DNA from: Herbaspirillum sp. GW103
GTDB lineage: Bacteria > Pseudomonadota > Gammaproteobacteria > Burkholderiales > Burkholderiaceae_D
Assembly (NCBI RefSeq): GCF_000261365.1
Contig: NZ_AJVC01000006.1
Location: 682,001-746,000, forward strand
Length of the DNA: 64,000 nucleotides
Direction: 5' to 3'
Shown one piece after another: positions 51,927 through 61,539 of the stretch. Made by a program: the position numbers and the translations under genes. Each line of letters begins with the position of its first letter. Position 1 is the stretch's first letter. The notes under the pieces are model-generated. The model saw only the letters and a list, made by a program, of their open reading frames with translations, had not been told where the DNA came from and searched no databases.

Positions 51927-52547
51927 TCAGGACGCCCCCGCCAGCGCCAGGTAACGCGCATGCAGCGCACGGACCTGGTCCGGCAGCGCGGCATTGCTGC
52001 CACCGTTGTCGATGACATCCTGCGCCACGGCCAGGCGGGCCTGGCGGCTGGCCTGGGCGGCCATGATGGCTTCCACTTCTTCACGCTGCAGGCCATTGCG
52101 CTGCATGACGCGCTCGATCTGGACCTCTTCCGGGCAATCCACCACCAGGATACGGCTGGCGCGACCGACCCAGGTGCCGGACTCCACCAGCAGCGGCACC
52201 ACGAAGATGACGTAGGGGCCGGTGGCGAGCTCGGCCTCGCGCACGGTCTCGCTGCGGATCAGCGGATGCAGGATGGCTTCCAGCGCATGACGCGCGCTCG
52301 GATTGCCGAACACGTGCTGGCGCATGCGGGTGCGGTCCATGGCGCCGTGGGCATCGATGAACTGGTCGCCGAAATGCGCGCGAATGGGCGCAATGGCCAG
52401 GCCCTGCGGTGCGGTCAGGGCATGGGCGATGGCATCGGTATCCACCAGCGCAGCGCCCAGCGCGCCGAACAGATTGGCCACCGTGGTCTTGCCGCTGCCG
52501 ATGCCGCCGGTCAGGCCGATGGTGAAGCGTTCAGTCAGTGAGGTCAT
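51927..52547 (-). CDS. coaE: Dephospho-CoA kinase
   Basis: 206 residues from ATG 52547. P-loop [17 protein letters not shown], the DTDAIAH motif and [11 protein letters not shown] are typical. It phosphorylates the ribose 3'-hydroxyl in the last step of coenzyme A synthesis. It lies 4 bp after pilD on the same strand. Confidence 0.96.
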   Translation of the reverse strand: MTSLTERFTIGLTGGIGSGKTTVANLFGALGAALVDTDAIAHALTAPQGLAIAPIRAHFGDQFIDAHGAMDRTRMRQHVFGNPSARHALEAILHPLIRSETVREAELATGPYVIFVVPLLVESGTWVGRASRILVVDCPEEVQIERVMQRNGLQREEVEAIMAAQASRQARLAVAQDVIDNGGSNAALPDQVRALHARYLALAGAS

Positions 52548-52551
52548 GGGA

Positions 52552-53415
52552 TCAGAAATCGTAGAGAAGCCGGGTGAGCCAGCCATGGCCCATCAGCAAG
52601 GTCAGCATGCCGGCGAGGGCCAGGCAGGGGCCGAAGGGAATCGCCTGGCCGCGCTGGTGGCGGCCCAGGCCCATCAGGAGCAGGCCCAGCAGCGCACCCA
52701 GCGCCGAGGCCAGCAGCAGGACCAGCGGCAGGGCTTGCCAGCCCAGCCAGGCGCCCAGCGCCGCCATCAGCTTGAAGTCGCCATAGCCCAGGCCCTCCTT
52801 GCCGGTGGCCAGCTTGAAGATCCAGAAGATCAGCCACAGCAGGACATAGCCGGCCATTGCGCCCAGCACCGCATCCTGCAACGGCACCAGGGGATGCACC
52901 AGATTGACCAGCAGCCCCAGCCACATCAGTGGCAGGGTGAGGTCGTCGGGCAGCAGCATGGTGTGCGCATCGATGACGGCCAGCGCAATGAGGAAGGCGG
53001 CGCATACCATCAGCGCCACCCCGTGCAGGCCCAGGCCGAAGCGCCAGCCCAGCAGGGCGAACAGCAGCGCGCTCAGCAGTTCCACCAGGGGATAGGCCGC
53101 GCCGATGGGGGCCGCGCAGAAGCCGCAGCGTCCGCGCAGCAGCAGCCAGCTCAGGAGCGGAATCTTGTGATGCAGCGCCAGTGGTCTGGTGCAATGGGGA
53201 CAGGCGGAGGCGGGCAGCCAGAGGTTGTAGCGATCGGTATGCGGCATGGTCTCGCCACGTTCCTGGGCGACGAAGTTGGCAGTCTCGCGCAGCATCATGC
53301 GCGGCAGGCGATGGATCACCACGTTCAGGAAACTGCCCACCAGCAGGCCCAGCAGCGCCGCCACGGCCGCTGTGGCCGCATGGCCGGGGAGGGCGAGGGC
53401 ATCGGGGAAAAACAT
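52552..53415 (-). CDS. pilD: Type IV prepilin peptidase PilD
   Basis: 287 residues from ATG 53415; the frame is open further but the family start is here. A cytoplasmic zinc-type cysteine cluster (CPHC ... CGFC) and the two catalytic aspartates of the aspartyl protease ([13 protein letters not shown] and [12 protein letters not shown]) are present among about eight membrane segments. It cleaves and N-methylates prepilins and pseudopilins. It follows pilC closely. Confidence 0.95.
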   Translation of the reverse strand: MFFPDALALPGHAATAAVAALLGLLVGSFLNVVIHRLPRMMLRETANFVAQERGETMPHTDRYNLWLPASACPHCTRPLALHHKIPLLSWLLLRGRCGFCAAPIGAAYPLVELLSALLFALLGWRFGLGLHGVALMVCAAFLIALAVIDAHTMLLPDDLTLPLMWLGLLVNLVHPLVPLQDAVLGAMAGYVLLWLIFWIFKLATGKEGLGYGDFKLMAALGAWLGWQALPLVLLLASALGALLGLLLMGLGRHQRGQAIPFGPCLALAGMLTLLMGHGWLTRLLYDF

Positions 53416-53470
53416 CGTCGCGTTCAAGTCCGTGTCGATCGAGAAGGAAGCGGGAAGGCGGCCTGTCGTT

Positions 53471-54727
53471 TCATACCACCGCACCCATGCGGAACACCGG
53501 CAGGTACATCGCCACCACCAGGCCGCCGATGACCACGCCCAGCACCGCCATGATAACGGGTTCCATCAGGCTGGTGAGGGCCGTGACGGCCTCGTCGACC
53601 TCGCGTTCGTTGAGCTCGGCGATCTTCGCCAGCATGGCATCGAGTGCACCGGCCTCTTCGCCCACGGCCGTCATCTGCACCGCCAGGTCCGGGAAGACGC
53701 CCGTGGCCTGCATGGCCCCATGCAGCGAGGCGCCGTTGCGCACGGCATCGCGCACGACCAGCGAGGCCTCGGCATAGACCACGTTGCCGGCGGCTCCGGC
53801 CACCGTCTCCAGCGCCTCCACCAGGGCGATGCCGGCCCCGAACAGGGTGCCGAAGGTGCGGCTCCAGCGCGCCAGGGCGGCCTGTCGCAGCAGTTTTCCG
53901 AACAGCGGCAGCGACAGGCTCAGGCGTTGCGCGGCCCGTCGCAGCGCGGGATAACGCCGCCACGCCAGCGTTGCCGTTACGCCCGAGATCAGCAAGCCCA
54001 GCAGCAACAGGAGGCCATGGCGACCCAGCAGATGCGCCATGCCCATCACGATGCGCGTGGGCAGTGGCAGTTCGGCACCGAACTGCTGGAACATCTGCTC
54101 GAAGGCCGGTACGACCCACAGCATGATGACCACCGTCACCGCGACCGCGACCAGCACCACCGCGCAGGGATAGGCCAGTGCCGCGCGCACCTTGCCGCGC
54201 AAGGCCAGCGATTTCTCACGATAGAGGGCGATGCGCTCCAGCATGCTATCCAGCATCCCGGCTTCCTCGGCGGCGCGCACCAGGTTGCAGAAGAGCGCAT
54301 CGAACTGGCGTGGATGGCGCGCCAATGCGGCATGCAGGCTGTCGCCGCGCGCCACGGCTTGCCGCACGTCGGCCAGCAGCGCGGCCAGCGCAGTCCTGGT
54401 CGCGCCCCGGATGGCGATGTCCAGCGATTGCAGCAGCGGCAGTCCGGCTTGCAGCATGGTGGCGAGCTGGCGTGTGAAGAGGGCGACCTGTTTGGCGGTG
54501 ATGCGTCCGCGCATGATCGGGGTGCTACTGCCGTCCTGCGTGAGGTCGGCGGTGCGCGCGCCGTCATCGCGCCGCAGCCGTGCCACGCGCAGGCCCTGTT
54601 GACGCAGCCGGGCGCGTGCCTGGGCTTCATCGGCGGCGGTAAGGACGCCGCGCTGCGGGCGGCCGTGGCGGTCCAGTCCTTCCCAGCGGAAGGGGAGGCC
54701 GGAAGGCAGGCGATCAGGTGCAGGCAA
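53471..54727 (-). CDS. pilC: Type IV pilus inner-membrane platform protein PilC
   Basis: 418 residues from a TTG at 54727 with GGGAG 6 nt upstream; the start overlaps the end of pilB. Two GspF/PilC repeats are visible (FTRQLATMLQAGLPLLQSLD and WSRTFGTLFGAGIALVEALE), each followed by membrane segments. It anchors the assembly motor at the inner membrane. Residues before position 70 hold the usual short cytoplasmic lead-in FRWEGLDRHGRPQRGVL. Confidence 0.94.
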   Translation of the reverse strand: MPAPDRLPSGLPFRWEGLDRHGRPQRGVLTAADEAQARARLRQQGLRVARLRRDDGARTADLTQDGSSTPIMRGRITAKQVALFTRQLATMLQAGLPLLQSLDIAIRGATRTALAALLADVRQAVARGDSLHAALARHPRQFDALFCNLVRAAEEAGMLDSMLERIALYREKSLALRGKVRAALAYPCAVVLVAVAVTVVIMLWVVPAFEQMFQQFGAELPLPTRIVMGMAHLLGRHGLLLLLGLLISGVTATLAWRRYPALRRAAQRLSLSLPLFGKLLRQAALARWSRTFGTLFGAGIALVEALETVAGAAGNVVYAEASLVVRDAVRNGASLHGAMQATGVFPDLAVQMTAVGEEAGALDAMLAKIAELNEREVDEAVTALTSLMEPVIMAVLGVVIGGLVVAMYLPVFRMGAVV

Positions 54728-55853
54728 GGATTTCTCCCATGCTGGTTTCGCCCCGCAAGACCTTCAGCAGCCCGGCCCGGCGCAGGTCGATGACGCCTTC
54801 GGCCTGCGCCTGCCGTCCCAGCTCCAGCGTGCCGGCCTGGGCCAGGATCAGGGACTGCATGGCGGTGCTGACCGGCATGACCTGGTAGATCCCGGTGCGT
54901 CCGCGAAACCCGGTCTGATTGCAGGCCGGGCAGCCCTGCGGCAGGAAGGTGGCGGGCGTGCCGCCGGCCGGACGGCGGCAGCGGCACAGCTTGCGCACCA
55001 GCCGCTGGGCCACGATCAGGCTGACGGAAGCCGCGATGTTGTAGGCCGGCACCCCCATGTTGAGCAGGCGCGTGAGCGTGGCGGGAGCGTCGTTGGTGTG
55101 CAGGGTGGAGAGCACCAGATGCCCGGTCTGCGACGCCTTGACCGCGATGTCGGCGGTCTCCAGATCGCGTATCTCGCCCACCATCAGTACATCCGGGTCC
55201 TGGCGCAGGAAGGCGCGCAACGCCAGGGCGAAGTCCAGACCGGCCCGCTCGTTGATGTTGACCTGGTTGATGCCGGGCAGGTTGATCTCCACCGGGTCCT
55301 CGGCGGTGGCGATGTTGATGCCCGGCTGGTTCAGCCGTTGCAGGCAGGCGTATAGCGAGACGGTCTTGCCCGAGCCGGTCGGACCGGTCATCAGCACCAG
55401 GCCGTGCGGCTTGCCGATGGCCTGCAGCAGGGCTTCCTGCTGGGCCGGTTCATAGCCGAGCTGGGCAATGGACAGGGTGGCCTGGGTGGTATCGAGGATG
55501 CGCAGCACGATCTTCTCGCCGAACTGCGTGGGCAGCGTCGAGACGCGGAAGTCCACCGTGCGCTGGTCCAGCGCCAGGCGCATCTTGCCATCCTGGGGCA
55601 GGCGCTTTTCGGCGATATCCAGCCGCGCCAGGATCTTGAGCCGGGTGGCCAGCTTGTCGCGCAGCGTCAGCGGCGGCTGCGCCAGTTCGTGCAGTACGCC
55701 GTCCAGGCGCAGGCGTACGCGGAAGAGATGTTCGAAGGGTTCGAAATGCAGGTCGGAGGCGCCCATGCCGACCGCATCGGCCAGCAGCTTGTGCAGCAGG
55801 CGCACCACGGGGACATCGTCGTCGGCCACGGCCGTGTCGGGAGCGGATTGCAT
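54714..55853 (-). CDS. pilB: Type IV pilus assembly ATPase PilB, short form lacking the N-terminal domain
   Basis: 379 residues from ATG 55853 (GAGG upstream), against about 560 for usual PilB. It begins directly at the N2 domain (VVRLLHKLLADAVGMGASDLHFEPFE) and lacks the MshEN domain that binds cyclic di-GMP in many PilB/MshE proteins. Walker A GPTGSGKT (157-164), the Asp/His boxes, Walker B VGEIRDLETADIA and the zinc tetracysteine (CRCRR ... GCPACNQTGFRGRTGIY) are intact. There is no room for the missing domain: the CorC-type gene ends 150 bp upstream. E. coli HofB is a comparable short relative. No pilin gene is adjacent. Confidence 0.9.
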   Translation of the reverse strand: MQSAPDTAVADDDVPVVRLLHKLLADAVGMGASDLHFEPFEHLFRVRLRLDGVLHELAQPPLTLRDKLATRLKILARLDIAEKRLPQDGKMRLALDQRTVDFRVSTLPTQFGEKIVLRILDTTQATLSIAQLGYEPAQQEALLQAIGKPHGLVLMTGPTGSGKTVSLYACLQRLNQPGINIATAEDPVEINLPGINQVNINERAGLDFALALRAFLRQDPDVLMVGEIRDLETADIAVKASQTGHLVLSTLHTNDAPATLTRLLNMGVPAYNIAASVSLIVAQRLVRKLCRCRRPAGGTPATFLPQGCPACNQTGFRGRTGIYQVMPVSTAMQSLILAQAGTLELGRQAQAEGVIDLRRAGLLKVLRGETSMGEILACT

Positions 55854-56003
55854 GGGAGACCTCGCGCGCAGGGGCGCTGCCGCAGGGCAACGCACAGGGA
55901 GGGGAAGTCTCCCACGCGTTGCCGCTGCCCGGAAAGCGGAGCGGCGATTTGCGTGGAACAAATTCGGAGGACTTCGATACGGTCCGGCCCGGCGAGGGGC
56001 GAA

Positions 56004-57296
56004 TCAGTCCGGTGTCTTCCCGTCAGCCGGCATGGCAATGAGCTTGACCATGCGGATGGCCTGGTTCTGTACCTGCACTATCTCGATCACGCAGCCATCG
56101 ATCTTGACGGCCACGCTGGCTTCGGGGATGTCCTGCAGGGTTTCCAGCAGCAGGCCGTTGATGGTCTTGGGGCCATCCAGCGGCAGCTGCAGGCCCAGGC
56201 GCTTGTTGATGTCGCGCAGGGTGGTGCTGCCTTCGAGCAGGCAGCTGCCGTCCTTGTCCCAGCCAAAGCCTTCCCCCGAGGAACCGGGCGAGGAGGTGGT
56301 GAATTCGCCGATCATTTCCTCGATGATGTCTTCCAGCGTCACCAGCCCCTGCACTTCGCCGTATTCATCGACCACGATGCCCAGGCGCTCGTGGTTTTCC
56401 TGGAAATATTGCAGCTGGGTGAAGACATCGGTCTCCACCGGCACGTAGTAGGGGGTCGAGAGCAGGGCGCGGATGTCGTCGTGGGTGATGTCGTCTTCCT
56501 GGCGGAACAGCGCGACCGTCTTGCGCACATGCAGGATGCCGGCGATATGGTTGATCTCGCCCTCGAACACCGGCAACTTGTTGTGATAGCAGGTGGCCAG
56601 CTGGTGCAGGATGTCTTCCACCGGCGCGGCCAGGTTCAGGGCCTCGACCTGGGCGCGCGGGGTCATGACGTCTTCCACCGAGATTTTTTCCAGGTCGAAC
56701 AGGTTCAGCAGGATGCTCTTGTGTTTCTGCGGAATGAAGCTGCCGCCCTCCAGCACGATGGAGCGCAGCTCTTCCGGCGAGATGCGCTGCTCGGCCGCGC
56801 GGGAACCGGTCTTGATGCGCAGCACCTTGAGGATGGCCGATACGAAGATGTTGACGAACCACACCAGCGGCTTGGCCACCCGCATCAGCGGCTTGAGCAC
56901 GAAGCTGGTAAACAGCGCAATGCGTTCCGGATGGGTGGCGCCGATCACCTTGGGCACGATCTCGGCGAAGACGATCAAGAGCGCCGCCACGAAGGCGGTG
57001 GCCGCCGTGATGACGCGCTGGTGGTTGCCGAAGGCAGCAATGGCCAGCGCCGTCACCAGGGCTGTGGCCAGTGCATTGATGACGGTATTGGCGATGAGGA
57101 TCAGCGAGAGCAGCCGTTCAGTGCGGTCCAGCAGCCACAGGATGGTGATGGCGGCACGGTTGCCTTGTTTGGCCAGGTGCCGCAGGCGATGGCGATTGGC
57201 GGCCATCAGCGCCGTCTCGGTCATGGAAAAGAAGGCCGAGAGCAGGATCAGGAGCAGGAGTGCAAGAGCTTGCACCCATATGGGTACGGTATCCAA
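56004..57296 (-). CDS. CNNM/CorC-HlyC family membrane protein with CBS domains
   Basis: 430 residues from a TTG at 57296; the start matches relatives that begin with a short hydrophilic leader and LLLLILLSAFFSMTETALMA. The DUF21 membrane domain (residues 1-~190) is followed by a CBS pair (VEDVMTPRAQVEALNL and GIVVDEYGEVQGLVTLEDIIEEMIGEF) and a C-terminal CorC_HlyC domain. The family is linked to magnesium or cobalt efflux and tolerance. It lies upstream of pilB on the same strand but is likely separately expressed. Confidence 0.9.
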   Translation of the reverse strand: MDTVPIWVQALALLLLILLSAFFSMTETALMAANRHRLRHLAKQGNRAAITILWLLDRTERLLSLILIANTVINALATALVTALAIAAFGNHQRVITAATAFVAALLIVFAEIVPKVIGATHPERIALFTSFVLKPLMRVAKPLVWFVNIFVSAILKVLRIKTGSRAAEQRISPEELRSIVLEGGSFIPQKHKSILLNLFDLEKISVEDVMTPRAQVEALNLAAPVEDILHQLATCYHNKLPVFEGEINHIAGILHVRKTVALFRQEDDITHDDIRALLSTPYYVPVETDVFTQLQYFQENHERLGIVVDEYGEVQGLVTLEDIIEEMIGEFTTSSPGSSGEGFGWDKDGSCLLEGSTTLRDINKRLGLQLPLDGPKTINGLLLETLQDIPEASVAVKIDGCVIEIVQVQNQAIRMVKLIAMPADGKTPD

Positions 57297-57448
57297 ACGT
57301 TGCCGTCAGTGGGTTGCCCTCACGCATGGGAGGGAGTCGGCGGGCCTGTTCACCTGTCATCACGACAGGCAAGCCAGGGCGGCCAGCAAGCGCCAAAGTC
57401 TAGACGATGGGGGCGTATCCCGCAAGCCGTGCGGTCCCGACTTGCTCC

Positions 57449-58417
57449 TCAGTAACCCCGTGCGCGATCGTAGAGATGCGGTGGCGGCAGGCCGTTGAGC
57501 ACGGCCGCCATCGCCACCGCCGCCTGTCGTGCGCGCTCGCGCCGCGAGGGGGTGGCCGCTGCATGGGGTGTGACCAGTACGCGCGGATGCCGCCACACGG
57601 CGGCCCCGGCAGGCAGCGGTTCTTCCTCGAATACGTCCAGCACCGCAGCGGACAAGTGAGCGCTGTCGAGCGCGGCCAGCAGGTCGGGCAGGCAGACGTG
57701 GCTGCCGCGTCCGACGTTGATGACCGCCGCCCCCTTGGGTAACTGGCTTAGCAGCCCGGCATCGATGATGTGGCGGGTGTCGGCGGTCTCGGGCAGCAGG
57801 CAGATCAGGAGGTCGGTTCGGGCCAGGAAGGCCGGCAGCGCCTCGGCGCCGGCAAAGCAGGCCAGACCCTCTTCGCTGCGCGGCGAGCGCGCCCAGCCGG
57901 CCGTCTCGAAGCCGACCGCCGCATGTATGCGTGCCGCCGACAGGCCCAGCGCACCCAGACCCAGTACGCCCACCCGGGTTTCGCGCGCGGTGCGCGGGGT
58001 GGAGAATTCGCGCCACTCGGCGCGCGCCTGCTGGGCGATGATGCGTGGCATGTCCTTCAACAGCATCAGGCTGCTCATGAGCGTGAATTCGGCCATGCGC
58101 TGCTGGGTTTCGGGGGTGACCATGCGCACGATGGGCAGCTCCGGCAGGTGCGGGTCGGCGAGGATGTGATCCACGCCGGCTGCCGCACTGAGGATGGCCT
58201 TCAGATTGGGAAACTGCGCCAGTCTTCCCGCTTCGGGCTGCCACACCAGCACGAACTGCACACGCGCCGGATCGACTTCCGGATCGTCCCAGGCGCGCAC
58301 TTCGAGGCCCAGCCCGGGTGCGAATTCATCAAAGCTGGCGCGCCACTCGGCCAGCGCGGCAGCACCGCCTGACTTGATCAGCAGCACGGGGGCAAGGGCA
58401 GAGGCGGGCGAGGTCAT
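57449..58417 (-). CDS. D-2-hydroxyacid dehydrogenase, GhrA-like (glyoxylate/hydroxypyruvate reductase)
   Basis: 322 residues. The Rossmann motif VGVLGLGALGLSAARI, the Arg in INVGRGSHVCLPDL, the Glu in VFEEEPLPAGAAVW and the His in RVLVTPHAAA make up the NAD(P)-binding and catalytic sites. The length and the ETQQRMAEFTLMSSLMLLKDM segment fit GhrA-type enzymes that reduce glyoxylate or hydroxypyruvate. Its ATG overlaps the stop of the IclR gene, so the two are one unit. Confidence 0.9.
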   Translation of the reverse strand: MTSPASALAPVLLIKSGGAAALAEWRASFDEFAPGLGLEVRAWDDPEVDPARVQFVLVWQPEAGRLAQFPNLKAILSAAAGVDHILADPHLPELPIVRMVTPETQQRMAEFTLMSSLMLLKDMPRIIAQQARAEWREFSTPRTARETRVGVLGLGALGLSAARIHAAVGFETAGWARSPRSEEGLACFAGAEALPAFLARTDLLICLLPETADTRHIIDAGLLSQLPKGAAVINVGRGSHVCLPDLLAALDSAHLSAAVLDVFEEEPLPAGAAVWRHPRVLVTPHAAATPSRRERARQAAVAMAAVLNGLPPPHLYDRARGY

Positions 58418-59271
58418 GCTTGCGGCTCCCCCGGATTGGCCTGGTGCATGGGCCGGCGCAAGGCAGGATCGAAGGGATTGATCCGGCGCGACAGGGCTGC
58501 CGCTTCCCGCTGCAGCATCTGCACCACGGTGGGTAGCCGTTCCTCGGTCAGACGCGAGGTCAGCGTGCCCACGCTCAAGGCGCCGACGATGCCGCCGGCG
58601 GCATCGAACAGCGGCACGCCCAGGCCCGCCATGCCATCGAGCAAACCGGCCTGGCGTGCCGCGTAGCCGGTTTCCCGCACCCGTTCGATCTCGGTACGCA
58701 GGTAGACCTCGTCATAGACACCGAACTCGCGCAGGCGCGGCACGTTGTAGCGGATCACTTCCTCGCGTTCTTCTTCCGGCAGGAAGGCGAGGATGGCCAG
58801 TGCTCCCTGTCCCACACCCAGCGCCACGCGTCCGCCGATGTCGCCGGTGAAGGCGCGGATCGGGAAAGGGCCATCGACGCGGTCCACGCACACCGCATCG
58901 AAGCGCGAGCGCAGCAGCAGGAAGACCGTATCGCCCAGGCTGCCGCACAGCCGCAGCAGGGCCGGACGGCACAGGCTGCGCACATCCGAGGCATTGCCAG
59001 CGCGCGCGGCCAGGGCGAACAGGTCCATGCCCAGGCGGTACAGCTTGCTGCGCTCATCCTGCTCCACCACGCCTTCGACGGCCAGCGATTGCAGCAGCCG
59101 GTGCGTGGTGCCCTGGGTCAGACCGATGGCCTTGGCCACCTGGGTCACGCGCATGCCTTGTGGTGGTGCATCGGCCAAGGCACGCAACACCGCGAAGGTG
59201 CGCTGGATGCCGTTGACCGGCAGGGAGGCTGGGGCGCTGGCCGCTGCGGCCTGGTCGTTGTGCTCGCTCAT
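58414..59271 (-). CDS. IclR family transcriptional regulator
   Basis: 285 residues from ATG 59271; the frame runs on upstream but is not conserved there. The N-terminal winged helix (GIQRTFAVLRALADAPPQGMRVTQVAKAIGLTQGTTHRLLQSLAVEGVVEQD) and the C-terminal GAF-like effector domain are complete. It overlaps the hydroxyacid dehydrogenase and diverges from the ABC transporter/oxidoreductase cluster, which it probably controls. The effector is unknown. Confidence 0.92.
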   Translation of the reverse strand: MSEHNDQAAAASAPASLPVNGIQRTFAVLRALADAPPQGMRVTQVAKAIGLTQGTTHRLLQSLAVEGVVEQDERSKLYRLGMDLFALAARAGNASDVRSLCRPALLRLCGSLGDTVFLLLRSRFDAVCVDRVDGPFPIRAFTGDIGGRVALGVGQGALAILAFLPEEEREEVIRYNVPRLREFGVYDEVYLRTEIERVRETGYAARQAGLLDGMAGLGVPLFDAAGGIVGALSVGTLTSRLTEERLPTVVQMLQREAAALSRRINPFDPALRRPMHQANPGEPQA

Positions 59272-59322
59272 GAGGGGACTTTGTCTGCTGGGTGGAATCG
59301 GTAGTGGTCGGTCCGCCGATGT

Positions 59323-59339
59323 ATTTCGTTGAACGGAAT
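59323..59339. promoter_or_regulatory. Candidate IclR-family operator
   Basis: ATTTCGTTGAACGGAAT is a palindrome around a central G with one mismatched pair. It lies 52 bp upstream of the iclR-type start and about 200 bp before the ABC gene, in an AT-rich stretch. Short palindromes of this length are usual IclR-family targets. Confidence 0.5.
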
Positions 59340-59536
59340 AAATATAAAAAATTTCCTGACAGTCGAAATACGATAGCAGAATTGGCACCGAAATTGCATC
59401 AATAACGAAACAGGAGACGCGCCACCCACCTCGCTCAGCGCCGCGGTGGCGTACTTGAAAGAATGCATCGGAGCGCCCGCCGGCCGACAAGCCCGCCAGC
59501 CGTGCAGCGCCCGAACCTTGCGACAGGGAGCTTGCA

Positions 59537-60622
59537 ATGTCATTTCTTACGCTGACCAATGTCAGTAAGTTCTATGGTGATACCCAGGCGGTATCGGGTT
59601 TCAACCTCACGGTGGAAAAGGGCGAGTTCATCTCCCTGCTGGGGCCCTCGGGCTGCGGCAAGACCACCACCCTGCAGATGATTGCCGGTTTCGAAGCCGT
59701 CAGCGGCGGCCGCATCGAACTGGACGGACGCGACATCACGCACGCCAGGCCCAACAGCCGTGGCCTGGGTATCGTGTTCCAGACCTATGCGCTGTTCCCG
59801 CACATGACGGTGGAGCAGAACGTGGCCTTTGGCCTGGAGATGCGCAAGTGCGGCCGGGCGGAAAAACGTGACCGCGTAGCGCAGGCCCTGGCCCTGGTGC
59901 ATCTCGAAAAACACGGTGCCCGCTATCCGCGCGAACTGTCCGGCGGCCAGCGCCAGCGGGTGGCCCTGGCGCGTGCGCTGGTGATCGCACCGCCCGTGCT
60001 GCTGCTGGACGAACCCTTGTCCAACCTCGACGCCAAGCTGCGTGAAGAAATGCAGTTCGAGCTGCGCGACATCCAGCGCAAGGTCGGCACCACCACCATC
60101 ATGGTCACGCACGACCAGAGCGAAGCCATGTCCATCAGTGATCGCGTGGTGGTGATGGAGGCCGGTCACATCACCCAGGTCGGGCGTCCTCTGAACGTGT
60201 ATGAGCATCCGGCCAATCGCTTCATTTCCACCTTCGTGGGCAAGGCCAATCTGCTCGAGGGTCAGGTGGTCGGTGCGGCCGGCGAGCGCGCCGATATCGC
60301 CGTGGGTGGCATGATGCTGTCCCTGGAGAGTAGCGATACCGGCCTGCGCGGCGGTGGCCGCGTGGTGCTCGGCCTGCGTCCGGAAAAGATCCGCTGTACC
60401 GCGCCCGGCCAGGGCCGCTGCAATGGCGACGTGGTGCGCCGCTTCTTCCTCGGCAGCCAGTGGATGTATGAAGTGCAGACGCCGCTGGGTCTGCTGTCGG
60501 TGCTGTCGGCCAACGATGGCGCCGAGGCGCTGGAGCAGGGCGCTGCCGTCGGCCTGGCGTGGAGCGACTACAGTCTGCGCCTGGTCTCCACCGCCCGCAG
60601 CGATGAACAGGTGACGGCATGA
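59537..60622 (+). CDS. ABC transporter ATP-binding protein (PotA/polyamine-opine type)
   Basis: 361 residues with AGGGAG before the ATG. Walker A LLGPSGCGKTTTLQMI, the signature LSGGQRQRVALARALV, Walker B VLLLDEPLSNLDAKLR and the H-loop MVTHDQSEAM are complete, followed by a C-terminal TOBE domain. It resembles PotA-like importers. It is the first gene of the plus-strand cluster, and its stop overlaps the first permease. Confidence 0.94.
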   Translation: MSFLTLTNVSKFYGDTQAVSGFNLTVEKGEFISLLGPSGCGKTTTLQMIAGFEAVSGGRIELDGRDITHARPNSRGLGIVFQTYALFPHMTVEQNVAFGLEMRKCGRAEKRDRVAQALALVHLEKHGARYPRELSGGQRQRVALARALVIAPPVLLLDEPLSNLDAKLREEMQFELRDIQRKVGTTTIMVTHDQSEAMSISDRVVVMEAGHITQVGRPLNVYEHPANRFISTFVGKANLLEGQVVGAAGERADIAVGGMMLSLESSDTGLRGGGRVVLGLRPEKIRCTAPGQGRCNGDVVRRFFLGSQWMYEVQTPLGLLSVLSANDGAEALEQGAAVGLAWSDYSLRLVSTARSDEQVTA

Positions 60623-61536
60623 GCGCGGCCGGCACGACTTCCGTAGCGCCACCCGCGGTGGCCCCCGGCGACAGCAGCAAGGTCCCCGGCCAGCGCAGCC
60701 TGCCCTGGCTGATGTCGGCCCCGGCCATCCTGCTGTGCACGGTGATGCTGCTGGTGCCGCTGGTGCTGACCTTCGTGCTGTCCTTCAACGCCTATGATGC
60801 CGAGACCGGCCCCAAGGCCGGCACCTTCACGCTGGAGCACTACTATGCGGTGCTGACCGATCCGTACTACTACGGCATCTTCTGGCGCACGCTGTGGATC
60901 TCGGGCCTGGTCACGCTGATCTGCATCGTGGTGGGCGCGCCCGAAGCCTACATTCTCAACCGCATGCGCAAGCCATGGCGCTCCGTCATGCTGCTGGTGG
61001 TGCTGGCCCCGCTGATGATCTCGGTGGTGGTGCGCGCCTTCGGCTGGAGCATGCTGCTCGGTCCCGAAGGACTCATCAACGGCACGCTGGCCGCACTGGG
61101 CTTTGCCCGGGTCAGGCTGCTCTATACGGAGACGGCCATTGTCATTGCGCTGGTGCATGTGATGTTGCCCTTCATGGTGATCCCGGTGTGGACCTCGCTG
61201 CAGAAGCTCGACGCAGGCGTGGCCAATGCCGCGCTGTCGCTGGGCGCCTCGCCCATGACCGTGCTGCGTCGTATCGTGCTGCCGCAGATCATGCCCGGCA
61301 TCTTATCGGGCAGCCTGATCGTCTTTGGCCTCTCGGCCAGTTCCTTTGCCATTCCGGGCCTCCTGGGCGGACGGCGTCTGAAGATGATGGCCACCATCAT
61401 CTACGACGAATACCTGCACGAACTGAACTGGCCACTGGGCGCAGCCATCGCGCTGCTGCTGCTGGTGGCCAACCTGGTCATCATGCTGGGCTGGAACCGC
61501 ATGATCGAACGCCGCTACAAGAAAGCGCTGGGCTGA
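60619..61536 (+). CDS. ABC transporter permease, PotB type
   Basis: 305 residues with six membrane segments. The EAA loop (NAALSLGASPMTVLRRIVLPQIMPGILSG) contacts the ATPase. It overlaps the ATP-binding gene and is followed 3 bp later by the second permease. No periplasmic binding protein is in the window; it should lie beyond the right edge or elsewhere. Confidence 0.92.
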   Translation: MSAAGTTSVAPPAVAPGDSSKVPGQRSLPWLMSAPAILLCTVMLLVPLVLTFVLSFNAYDAETGPKAGTFTLEHYYAVLTDPYYYGIFWRTLWISGLVTLICIVVGAPEAYILNRMRKPWRSVMLLVVLAPLMISVVVRAFGWSMLLGPEGLINGTLAALGFARVRLLYTETAIVIALVHVMLPFMVIPVWTSLQKLDAGVANAALSLGASPMTVLRRIVLPQIMPGILSGSLIVFGLSASSFAIPGLLGGRRLKMMATIIYDEYLHELNWPLGAAIALLLLVANLVIMLGWNRMIERRYKKALG

Positions 61537-61539
61537 ACC

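Noticed and set aside
55404..57455. A 683-codon plus-strand frame across pilB and the CorC-type gene
   Set aside because: It is antisense to two well-supported genes and has shadow-type composition.
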